Assembly (NCBI GenBank): GCA_008828725.1
Contig: MEHQ01003738.1
Span: 111,714 to 175,713, forward strand
Reading direction: 5' to 3'
From: Saccharina japonica
Taxonomy: Eukaryota; Sar; Phaeophyceae; Laminariales; Laminariaceae
DNA length: 64,000 bases
In this document: positions 20,574-30,599 of the stretch, piece after piece
How positions within the stretch are numbered: the stretch's first letter is position 1
Layout: every line of letters begins with the position of its first letter
Notes under the pieces: generated by a model
What the model saw: the letters and a program-made list of their open reading frames with translations, nothing else
Database searches by the model: none
What the model was told of the DNA's origin: nothing
Position numbers and translations under genes: made by a program

Positions 20574-22067
20574 TCAGCGAGCTGGTCCCAACGCTGCTGC
20601 GGGTGCAGCGCCAGACACAGCCGTCCTCCCTCCGCCTGACAACAGTAGCCTACACGCCTCAATTCGAGGAACTAGCGCCCCTCGCACCCGAAGCAACAGC
20701 GCTCGTTCACTCTGCCCGGCCGTCACCGATCGAAACGCCTCCACCATCTCCTCCGCTTCTTCGAGAAGCGCCGACAGCGGAGTGCCGCTGTCGCCGCCGC
20801 TCCCCTCTCGCCCCGCTCCTACACGGAGCGATTCCGCCGCGGAGGGGTCCTCCGCCGGCCGCAGCAAATGATGCGGCCACCCTCTACCGCCCCCGTTGGA
20901 CTCCCACGCGCGTAGCTCCAAAATGAGCGCTTCTAGCTCAGATTCGCGCGGGCCCAAGTCATCCAGCGCCGCTAATCCGTCGTCGTCACCACCACCACCA
21001 CCGCCGTGTTGACTGCCAGGGCCGCTAAGGTCGAACCCGACATCGCCTCCGACGGCGGCCAAAAACGTGGCGAGTTTTGTCGACACGGCAAGCACGACCA
21101 CATCCGCGAAGCACTCCGCGAGTCGACGTTCGGTTGTCGGCCCGGCGCGCCTCTTTCCCCCCGCGCCCGCCGCCCCCGCCGCCCCCACCGTTTCTTGCCG
21201 TCCCCCGCCGTCGTCAGGACGAGCCGCCGCTTCCGCGGAGGACCCCGCTTCTTTCGCTGCACGGGAGGTGAGCTCGAGCCCGGCGATCGACAGCGCGGCC
21301 GCGGCGGCGAGAGCGTGGCGGCCGAGCCGCCGTGCCGGCCCCGGCTCTCCCAGGAGCGCCTCGCCGAGAAGGGAGTACACCGGGCGCATCAGAGGGAGAA
21401 CGTCCCGAAGCATGCTCAGGGGTGGCTGCGGCTGCTGCAGCTGTGGGTACCCCGGGTAAGAACAACCCGGCGACTGTTGCGTCAGCACAGCAGACTCGAC
21501 ACGAACCACAGGCACCCCCGCCGCCCCCGCTCCCGCCCCCGTGGCCAGGCTGGGGAGGTTTCCATGTGGGCGCGGCCCGGGCGGTCGAAGCACTGCCGTC
21601 AAGAGCGCGAGGATGCGGCCGATCTTGTTCACGGGGACTCGTCGCGGCGGCCCCGCCGCTGCACCTTCCGCGCCGGGCCCGCCCCCTGCGTCGGCCGCCT
21701 CCATCAGAAACCGCGCGGCTCGCAGCTTTCGGTCGCCGAGCACCTCGAGCCGCATGCGCGCCATCCGATTCGGGAGCGCGGTCGGGTCCGGGCGCGGAGG
21801 AGGGGCCAGCGCGGCGGCGGCGGCAAGGTTGCAAAACGTGTCGACGGTAACAGCGGAGGCGGCGCTTGCGCTGGCGGGGGTGAGGGGAGGGCGGGATGGG
21901 TAGTTGAGGTCGCCTCGCAGGCCCGACGACAGCGACACCAGGAGAGGGGTGAGGGCGACACCGGCCACGGACGGTGAGGAGGCAGCGGGGCTAGGAGCGT
22001 CGCCGTGGATGGCGTGGTCGTTCACGTTCTTGATCCACACGGTCACCGGCGCAACGATCATAGGCAT
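20574..22067 (-). CDS. duplicate of the terminal exon of the large minus-strand gene
   Basis: The sequence is the same as 24530-26023 apart from rare substitutions (for example Ala versus Val in a Gly/Ala stretch). The acceptor CAAACCCAG precedes ATGCCTATG, and the stop is at 20574. See the entry for the second copy for its content. Only one of the two is likely to be the true gene end. Confidence 0.6.
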   Translation of the reverse strand: MPMIVAPVTVWIKNVNDHAIHGDAPSPAASSPSVAGVALTPLLVSLSSGLRGDLNYPSRPPLTPASASAASAVTVDTFCNLAAAAALAPPPRPDPTALPNRMARMRLEVLGDRKLRAARFLMEAADAGGGPGAEGAAAGPPRRVPVNKIGRILALLTAVLRPPGPRPHGNLPSLATGAGAGAAGVPVVRVESAVLTQQSPGCSYPGYPQLQQPQPPLSMLRDVLPLMRPVYSLLGEALLGEPGPARRLGRHALAAAAALSIAGLELTSRAAKEAGSSAEAAARPDDGGGRQETVGAAGAAGAGGKRRAGPTTERRLAECFADVVVLAVSTKLATFLAAVGGDVGFDLSGPGSQHGGGGGGDDDGLAALDDLGPRESELEALILELRAWESNGGGRGWPHHLLRPAEDPSAAESLRVGAGREGSGGDSGTPLSALLEEAEEMVEAFRSVTAGQSERALLLRVRGALVPRIEACRLLLSGGGRTAVSGAAPAAALGPAR

Positions 22068-23109
22068 CTGGGTTTGGGGGGTTTGTCGGCCCGAACAGGG
22101 GGGAGGCAGCAGAGGAGGGCAGGGAGGGAGGGGAGGGGGGTGGGGGGGTGTACTCATATCGTGCACGGCCGTAGTCGTATGGAGGGGGGGGGAGGGGGGG
22201 TTAGTATACAATCGCCAAGTTATACCTTCTACGCATCTCAACCCAGGCATCAAACCAGTGTCCCGGCAAAGGGGGCGGCATAGCCAACGCGGTACCGCAG
22301 CTCTCCTGCTTCTCCGTTTGCCTATGACAGCGTAGCGAGTAACAGGCGTGAACCTACTACGTACATAGCCGAAAATGATGCGCTTATTTCAACCCGACAC
22401 TACAGACTCTGAGCCACCCGCACTCCCGCCGCGTGCTAGAGAACACGCCATCGCCTATCCTATGTTGCAGCAAACTGGCAGCCCTTCAGGATATAGGGTG
22501 CGCCGCAACATTTGCGCCATCATATTGTCCGGACTGCAAGTCAGAAATGTAGACTAGGACAGGCAATGTTCCCGTCTCGTTGTCAGCTATGGGCCCCAGT
22601 GCATACTCATACATACCATNCGTTTTGCTGCGTCGACAGGACGGAAGTCATTGTCGAAAACACTCAGCATTGAGCTGGGTGCAGTGCAGCGACGAACCCA
22701 ATAAACACAAAACACCATGGAAAATATCGAACGTCAGACAAGACACTAAACGCCACACATGACACCAAAATACCAAGCAAGACGCCCAACACAACAAGGA
22801 GCGCCCGGTCCTCTTCGGGCGCGCGGCACTATGACACTTATTTGAATACAGCGGCATTAGATTCCTANAAGCTTGGCACAAGGGCACTCGCTGTTTCTAG
22901 GTTGCTACATATATACACACGAGTCGAATAAAAACATGTACAGCATCCTCCCGTACGCTCTAGGTAAAACACCCAAGCACTCTCAATGCCAACGATCTCG
23001 GGCACGCCCTTTGCACGCGGTCGCGACGCGCAGAGCCAGCCAGCCACCCCCCACGCAGAGGGCGAACATGCCCCCCCCCCCCCCGCCCCCCCCCGCCAGC
23101 GCAACCCAC

Positions 23110-23554
23110 CTCCGAGAAGCACTGCAACAGATCCGGGAGGTGCATCACCGCGAACCCCATCAGGTCCGCGTGAGGAACGGTCCCCCCCGAGGTACCGACG
23201 GTTCCACCGCCACCGTTGCCGCCGCCACCGCCGCTGACACGGCCCCCACCACCCCCACCGCCAACAGGACGGCAGGCGACGCCCTCGAAGAAGGTCTCCA
23301 CCAACTCTCTCAGCGGCAGACCCTTAAGCGCGCCCCCACACATGCGCAGGAGGAAGGCGGCCACCGAGTAGGCGGCGTGGCCGTAGAGCCTCCGGAACGC
23401 CGAGCCGTAGCGGGGAGGGGGGACAGCCCCCTTCCTTGCGTGCCCTCTCCCTTCCGCGGTCCCTGCGCGGCGGCGAATGTCCCTCTCGGTTTCTTGCTCC
23501 CGCGGAAAAACCTCAGCAAGAAAGCGCCGCAGACATCTTGAGAGGTTGACCCAG
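23110..23554 (-). CDS. duplicate of the penultimate exon of the large gene
   Basis: Copy of 27066-27510, encoding YGHAAYSVAAFLLRMCGG and LPLRELVETFFEGVA. Donor TCGGAG|GTGGGT at 23110. The LINE fragment immediately 5' of the exon (from 23585) is duplicated too. Confidence 0.55.
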
Positions 23555-23584
23555 TGGAGTGTGTCGCAGGTTAAAAACAATACC

Positions 23585-23785
23585 AGGGGGGGGGGGGGGG
23601 GGGGGGGGGGGGGCGTACTGATTAGTTGTTTGGCTTAGTCGTTTGACCATGGACCACGCATCCCTTCTAAGAGACGGAGCACCCGTTCCTACTCCTACTA
23701 TAACAGAGACACCCCCAACATTTGGGGCGCTCATTACGTTGTTTCTATATGTTGTATAGAGACGTTTCGCTCATCTCATCCGCTT
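23585..23785 (-). mobile_element. poly-C LINE 3' fragment, first copy
   Basis: On the plus strand: ~30 G, then CGTACTGATTAG and the complement of the LINE C-terminal coding region through TCTGTTTCGCCGCCTGTGG. The terminal peptide has decayed and no longer ends in a stop. The second-block copy is 27541-27741. Confidence 0.7.
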
Positions 23786-24529
23786 TCTGTTTCGCCGCCT
23801 GTGGCGACCAATCTACTGTATTTTCCTAGGGGGGGGTGAGGGACGGTATGTTTTCCGCTCCACTGGATTCGCTGTGCGCCCCCCCCCCCCCCCACCTAAT
23901 ATGACGGGACTCCGTGTCAACTCTGAAACGGTCCCCGTCCGATCTCGGCACTTCACCCTCCAAACGAGGCATGCCACGACAACTATTTATTCCTCATATG
24001 CTCTTAACATATAGCTTAGCGCAGTTCCTACGCCTCGCGCGTGCTCTCTGCAAAAGGTTTCACCTAAACGTCGAGGATTTCGGGGGCTATCATACACTCA
24101 CTTCTATCTTCTACTACGCATGAGGGCCACAATAAGCCTCACAATAACGTGTCTACGCTACCGAAATGGTATTCACCCCCCGCCGCATAGCCTGCTGCAG
24201 GTTGAAATAACAACGTGTTGTTGTTTTCTCTTTACTTAGGGATAGGGTTGAGGTTAACCCCAACGCCTAACCCTACGGCTTCACAGGTGGAAAGCGAAAA
24301 ACAGGCACGGCGAACAACAAAAAAAGGCATACGACGTCGTGTAGCATAAAGAGGCGCCCCCCCCCCCCTCAATTCCTGGTAAACCACACAAAAACAGTCA
24401 ATATTTACGGCAAGCGATCTGCTCCGTTGTTTCAGAGCACACGCATGTTTTCGCGCCCGTCGGTAACACTATCACACATTCAACAGCATCATAAGCAGAA
24501 AACGCGTGTGGGTGCGCGACGTTCCCAAG

Positions 24530-26023
24530 TCAGCGAGCTGGTCCCAACGCTGCTGCGGGTGCAGCGCCAGACACAGCCGTCCTCCCTCCGCCTGACAACA
24601 GTAGCCTACACGCCTCAATTCGAGGAACTAGCGCCCCTCGCACCCGAAGCAACAGCGCTCGTTCACTCTGCCCGGCCGTCACCGATCGAAACGCCTCCAC
24701 CATCTCCTCCGCTTCTTCGAGAAGCGCCGACAGCGGAGTGCCGCTGTCGCCGCCGCTCCCCTCTCGCCCCGCTCCTACACGGAGCGATTCCGCCGCGGAG
24801 GGGTCCTCCGCCGGCCGCAGCAAATGATGCGGCCACCCTCTACCGCCCCCGTTGGACTCCCACGCGCGTAGCTCCAAAATGAGCGCTTCTAGCTCAGATT
24901 CGCGCGGGCCCAAGTCATCCAGCGCCGCTAATCCGTCGTCGTCACCACCACCACCACCGCCGTGTTGACTGCCAGGGCCGCTAAGGTCGAACCCGACATC
25001 GCCTCCGACGGCGGCCAAAAACGTGGCGAGTTTTGTCGACACGGCAAGCACGACCACATCCGCGAAGCACTCCGCGAGTCGACGTTCGGTTGTCGGCCCG
25101 GCGCGCCTCTTTCCCCCCGCGCCCGCCGCCCCCACCGCCCCCACCGTTTCTTGCCGTCCCCCGCCGTCGTCAGGACGAGCCGCCGCTTCCGCGGAGGACC
25201 CCGCTTCTTTCGCTGCACGGGAGGTGAGCTCGAGCCCGGCGATCGACAGCGCGGCCGCGGCGGCGAGAGCGTGGCGGCCGAGCCGCCGTGCCGGCCCCGG
25301 CTCTCCCAGGAGCGCCTCGCCGAGAAGGGAGTACACCGGGCGCATCAGAGGGAGAACGTCCCGAAGCATGCTCAGGGGTGGCTGCGGCTGCTGCAGCTGT
25401 GGGTACCCCGGGTAAGAACAACCCGGCGACTGTTGCGTCAGCACAGCAGACTCGACACGAACCACAGGCACCCCCGCCGCCCCCGCTCCCGCCCCCGTGG
25501 CCAGGCTGGGGAGGTTTCCATGTGGGCGCGGCCCGGGCGGTCGAAGCACTGCCGTCAAGAGCGCGAGGATGCGGCCGATCTTGTTCACGGGGACTCGTCG
25601 CGGCGGCCCCGCCGCTGCACCTTCCGCGCCGGGCCCGCCCCCTGCGTCGGCCGCCTCCATCAGAAACCGCGCGGCTCGCAGCTTTCGGTCGCCGAGCACC
25701 TCGAGCCGCATGCGCGCCATCCGATTCGGGAGCGCGGTCGGGTCCGGGCGCGGAGGAGGGGCCAGCGCGGCGGCGGCGGCAAGGTTGCAAAACGTGTCGA
25801 CGGTAACAGCGGAGGCGGCGCTTGCGCTGGCGGGGGTGAGGGGAGGGCGGGATGGGTAGTTGAGGTCGCCTCGCAGGCCCGACGACAGCGACACCAGGAG
25901 AGGGGTGAGGGCGACACCGGCCACGGACGGTGAGGAGGCAGCGGGGCTAGGAGCGTCGCCGTGGATGGCGTGGTCGTTCACGTTCTTGATCCACACGGTC
26001 ACCGGCGCAACGATCATAGGCAT
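24530..26023 (-). CDS. terminal exon of the large gene, second copy
   Basis: It encodes 497 residues starting MPMIVAPVTVWIKNVNDHAI after the acceptor CAAACCCAG, and ends LGPAR-stop at 24530. Helix-rich segments (for example VNKIGRILALLTAVLRPP, LRDVLPLMRPVYSLLGEALL, RRLAECFADVVVLAVSTKLA) alternate with Gly/Ala-rich linkers. The preceding exon ends in phase 0, which fits this start. The overlapping plus-strand ORFs of 323 and 172 residues are antisense shadows driven by high GC. Confidence 0.65.
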   Translation of the reverse strand: MPMIVAPVTVWIKNVNDHAIHGDAPSPAASSPSVAGVALTPLLVSLSSGLRGDLNYPSRPPLTPASASAASAVTVDTFCNLAAAAALAPPPRPDPTALPNRMARMRLEVLGDRKLRAARFLMEAADAGGGPGAEGAAAGPPRRVPVNKIGRILALLTAVLRPPGPRPHGNLPSLATGAGAGAAGVPVVRVESAVLTQQSPGCSYPGYPQLQQPQPPLSMLRDVLPLMRPVYSLLGEALLGEPGPARRLGRHALAAAAALSIAGLELTSRAAKEAGSSAEAAARPDDGGGRQETVGAVGAAGAGGKRRAGPTTERRLAECFADVVVLAVSTKLATFLAAVGGDVGFDLSGPGSQHGGGGGGDDDGLAALDDLGPRESELEALILELRAWESNGGGRGWPHHLLRPAEDPSAAESLRVGAGREGSGGDSGTPLSALLEEAEEMVEAFRSVTAGQSERALLLRVRGALVPRIEACRLLLSGGGRTAVSGAAPAAALGPAR

Positions 26024-29000
26024 CTGGGTTTGGGGGGTTTGTCGGCCCGAACAGGGGGGAGGCAGCAGAGGAGGGCAGGGAGGGAGGGGAGGGGGGTGGG
26101 GGGGTGTACTCATATCGTGCACGGCCGTAGTCGTATGGAGGGGGGGGGAGGGGGGGTTAGTATACAATCGCCAAGTTATACCTTCTACGCATCTCAACCC
26201 AGGCATCAAACCAGTGTCCCGGCAAAGGGGGCGGCATAGCCAACGCGGTACCGCAGCTCTCCTGCTTCTCCGTTTGCCTATGACAGCGTAGCGAGTAACA
26301 GGCGTGAACCTACTACGTACATAGCCGAAAATGATGCGCTTATTTCAACCCGACACTACAGACTCTGAGCCACCCGCACTCCCGCCGCGTGCTAGAGAAC
26401 ACGCCATCGCCTATCCTATGTTGCAGCAAACTGGCAGCCCTTCAGGATATAGGGTGCGCCGCAACATTTGCGCCATCATATTGTCCGGACTGCAAGTCAG
26501 AAATGTAGACTAGGACAGGCAATGTTCCCGTCTCGTTGTCAGCTATGGGCCCCAGTGCATACTCATACATACCATTCGTTTTGCTGCGTCGACAGGACGG
26601 AAGTCATTGTCGAAAACACTCAGCATTGAGCTGGGTGCAGTGCAGCGACGAACCCAATAAACACAAAACACCATGGAAAATATCGAACGTCAGACAAGAC
26701 ACTAAACGCCACACATGACACCAAAATACCAAGCAAGACGCCCAACACAACAAGGAGCGCCCGGTCCTCTTCGGGCGCGCGGCACTATGACACTTATTTG
26801 AATACAGCGGCATTAGATTCCTAGAAGCTTGGCACAAGGGCACTCGCTGTTTCTAGGTTGCTACATATATACACACGAGTCGAATAAAAACATGTACAGC
26901 ATCCTCCCGTACGCTCTAGGTAAAACACCCAAGCACTCTCAATGCCAACGATCTCGGGCACGCCCTTTGCACGCGGTCGCGACGCGCAGAGCCAGCCAGC
27001 CACCCCCCACGCAGAGGGCGAACATGCCCCCCCCCCCCCCGCCCCCCCCCGCCAGCGCAACCCACCTCCGAGAAGCACTGCAACAGATCCGGGAGGTGCA
27101 TCACCGCGAACCCCATCAGGTCCGCGTGAGGAACGGTCCCCCCCGAGGTACCGACGGTTCCACCGCCACCGTTGCCGCCGCCACCGCCGCTGACACGGCC
27201 CCCACCACCCCCACCGCCAACAGGACGGCAGGCGACGCCCTCGAAGAAGGTCTCCACCAACTCTCTCAGCGGCAGACCCTTAAGCGCGCCCCCACACATG
27301 CGCAGGAGGAAGGCGGCCACCGAGTAGGCGGCGTGGCCGTAGAGCCTCCGGAACGCCGAGCCGTAGCGGGGAGGGGGGACAGCCCCCTTCCTTGCGTGCC
27401 CTCTCCCTTCCGCGGTCCCTGCGCGGCGGCGAATGTCCCTCTCGGTTTCTTGCTCCCGCGGAAAAACCTCAGCAAGAAAGCGCCGCAGACATCTTGAGAG
27501 GTTGACCCAGTGGAGTGTGTCGCAGGTTAAAAACAATACCAGGGGGGGGGGGGGGGGGGGGGGGGGGGGCGTACTGATTAGTTGCTTGCCTTAGTCGTTT
27601 GACCATGGACCACGCATCCCTTCTAAGAGACGGAGCACCCGTTCCTACTCCTACTATAACAGAGACACCCCCAACATTTGGGGCGCTCATTACGTTGTTT
27701 CTATATGTTGTATAGAGACGTTTCGCTCATCTCATCCGCTTTCTGTTTCGCCGCCTGTGGCGACCAATCTACTGTATTTTCCTAGGGGGGGGTGAGGGAC
27801 GGTATGTTTTCCGCTCCACTGGATTCGCTGTGCGGTAGTCCGTACAGGCAAGAGTCCTCGCAAACCAGTCACACCGAAGGCGGCCGACGCAGCGCTTGCT
27901 GCGTCGCCAGCGTTTCATGATTTCTAACCACACGGGAGAAGGGGGGGGGGGTGTACTTCATTTTCATGCATGGCCGTAGTCGTATGACTATAGACCCTCG
28001 TATCCTTACAATGCCGGGACGGAGCGTGTCGGGTTTTCACCGACCAGGCAGACATTGCTAGCACCAAGCGCGAAGCGCCGTGAGGTATTGGGCGAGTTGC
28101 ATGGAGGGTGAGCTGCATCCTGCTAAGAACCGCCTGTGAGGCGGACTTGCATATGGACGACAGCCTCCAATGAATTGATTTAATTTCTGGTGTGGCCACT
28201 TCCAGAGACAGCAATGGGTATCAACTGCGTATCTGCCTCGTGGATGCCTTACCATATACACACTACGTGATACGATCATTCCCCTTGTGTGGAGATGAGG
28301 TTATCAATCCCGCACAAATGATCTTACAAGACTGCCAGCCTTGGTGACAGCCAAAACAAAACCGGCACCCTGGTTGTCTAGCTCACGCAGCGAGAGGCAT
28401 GTTTTATAGCGTCATTGCCAACCGACGCCAGCCCAACCTATAAATACATAATATAATATATTTATAGGGGGGGGAGGGGGGCGTACTCATTTGTTGCTTG
28501 CCTTAGTCATTTGGCCATTGACCACGCATCCCTTTCGAGACGGAGCACCGTTCCTACTCCTAATAGAGACACCTCCAACACTTGGGCGCTCATTACGTTG
28601 TTTCCATATATTACAAATAAACTTTTTGCTAATTTTATCCCCTTCCTGTTTCGCCGCCTGTGGCCACCATCTATCTCCTCTAAGATAGCGATCGTTTTCT
28701 CGCTACTATTTAGTGTACCAAACTTCTCCATGTCACACTCGTCTATTTTTATCATCTCCTCCGCTAACACATCGCTTACTTCCTTGTACCTTTCACATTC
28801 TCCCACTATGTGACTTCTACTCTCTATGGCTTTGCCACATGGGCACATCTGTGCATCTACTTCCTCCTCCTCCCGGCTGCGGTGTACCTCCTTCTTTCTG
28901 GCAGGTCCAGGTCCCCCACACGAAATCGCAATATATATTTATAGGGGGGGGGTACAGTAATGCGGGTATTGGCAAACACGGAGGGAGCGTCAGTGCGGAC

Positions 29001-30566
29001 ATTTGACTGATCTATTGCAACCCCCTCAAGCTTCATCCAGCCGTGCGAGGGGGAGTGAACCATGCAAGAGTACCGTTATTGGCGAACGCCAGGGTTAGGG
29101 TTAGGGTTTCGAGTGATGTACACCTGACCTGGCAAAAAAAACACACCGCTGGTTACCGTCATCGTGTGCACTGTGTGATCGAATCGCTACCACCAAGTCT
29201 GGGCTGAATGACAACCAACTGACTGGACCACCACCACCACCACCTGCTGCTGCTGCTGCAGCTTGTTCGCATCCCACAAGATTGACGTAAGTTTCCGCAA
29301 GGAATAGGAGTAAACCGCCCTCCCCAAAAATGGGACAAGCCTGACCACCCTGCAAGTAGTCGACACACTCTTGGCAACATACATTTCTCCACAAAACACG
29401 CCACACGGATGTTCTTGCGGTTTCAAGAAACACGCCTAATACTGTATTTATACGTATATAGGACACAACCCTTCGTCTCACTTGATGCAGTTGTGAGTAA
29501 GCTTGACCACGCGCTCCTTGATCCGCTTCCTGTCCATCTCCGGCAAAAGCGCGGGCCCCCTGATCACGAGGGCCGCCGCCCACATCCCGCCGCAGTGGGC
29601 GATCACAGACTGCAGGTCCAGGACGCGCTCGAGCACCTTTGTTCGGAGCGGGCAGCGGCGGCGAAACAACAGCGACCAAAAAATTGCTGAAGAATCGCAC
29701 AACATCGGGGCAAAATCACCGGACCTTCCACTTCCATGACCCAGACATTTCAAGGCAGATATGTTCCTCCCTGATCTGTATGATATATAGCTCGTGTTTG
29801 CCGGGTGGGAGCTGTGCGTAAGATCTGCATGATCTACGTAGCACACGTTTCCTGGGTTGGATCTGTATACTGCACAGGTCCTGTACACAGCATTTCAGTT
29901 ACGGTAGGCGAGCACCAAAACGATCTACGTAGATCGTGATCAGTTCGTGGTGTGGAAGGTCATCAGCCCTTCCGGGACACAGGCCTAGCGACCAAAACTA
30001 TTGCGTCAGGTGCGGTGTTACCAACCGTCCAGCGGGAGCGCGTAGAAGCACGACAGGTATCACGCTGCGCACGTGTCGGAGATTTCCGCACATTATATAT
30101 GTATATATACATGTACATCCCCTATGTCAGCAGCCCGGGCTGCTTGGTGTGGCCAACGCTGAAATCGTCGCGTTTCTGGCGACATTTCCCCCTCCTTGAA
30201 ATTCCACACGGGTTAGTATACAACAAAAGACAACTCCATAGTACAATAGCGACAAACAGAGCGCCCGTTAAAACAGCGGCCACAGAGAAGCGCGATGCAC
30301 GCTGCATGGCAGGCAGGCAGGCAGAAAGGCTTCCTCCGGTGACGCCACAACAGTGCCGCCAGAACCACTGCCCCGGTCAGGCCGCCTATCTCGACGAGAG
30401 AGCCCTACGCGCGCGCGCGCGACAGGGACCTCACCTTAACCTCATCCCGAGAGAGCGAGGCTAGCTGCGCCTGCTCGAACCGCGATAGCCGTTTCTCGAA
30501 CACACCCACGACGTCCGTGTCAACAACCGCCGCCTGCGTCCGCCCCCATCCCTTCCCCTCACGCCT

Positions 30567-30599
<33 letters not shown>

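Larger units (their letters stand above)
19857..23879 (-). other. first copy of a 3,956-bp tandem block (3' end of large gene)
   Basis: It repeats at 23880-27834 with an offset of 3956 over most of its length. Its first ~500 bases differ by many indels from the second copy, and it contains Ns at 22620 and 22867. Both ends lie in poly-C runs (19857-19871 and 23880-23893). It looks like an alternative or lower-quality version of the same locus. Confidence 0.85.

Noticed and set aside
21006..21977. 323-codon plus-strand ORF (and its copy at 24962-25933)
   Set aside because: Arg/Gly-rich shadow of the terminal exon of the large gene; no start context or splice continuity.
28507..28848. 113-codon minus-strand ORF as a host gene
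   Set aside because: Its CPCG...H...C motif, frameshifts and repeated copies elsewhere identify it as a decayed LINE terminus.
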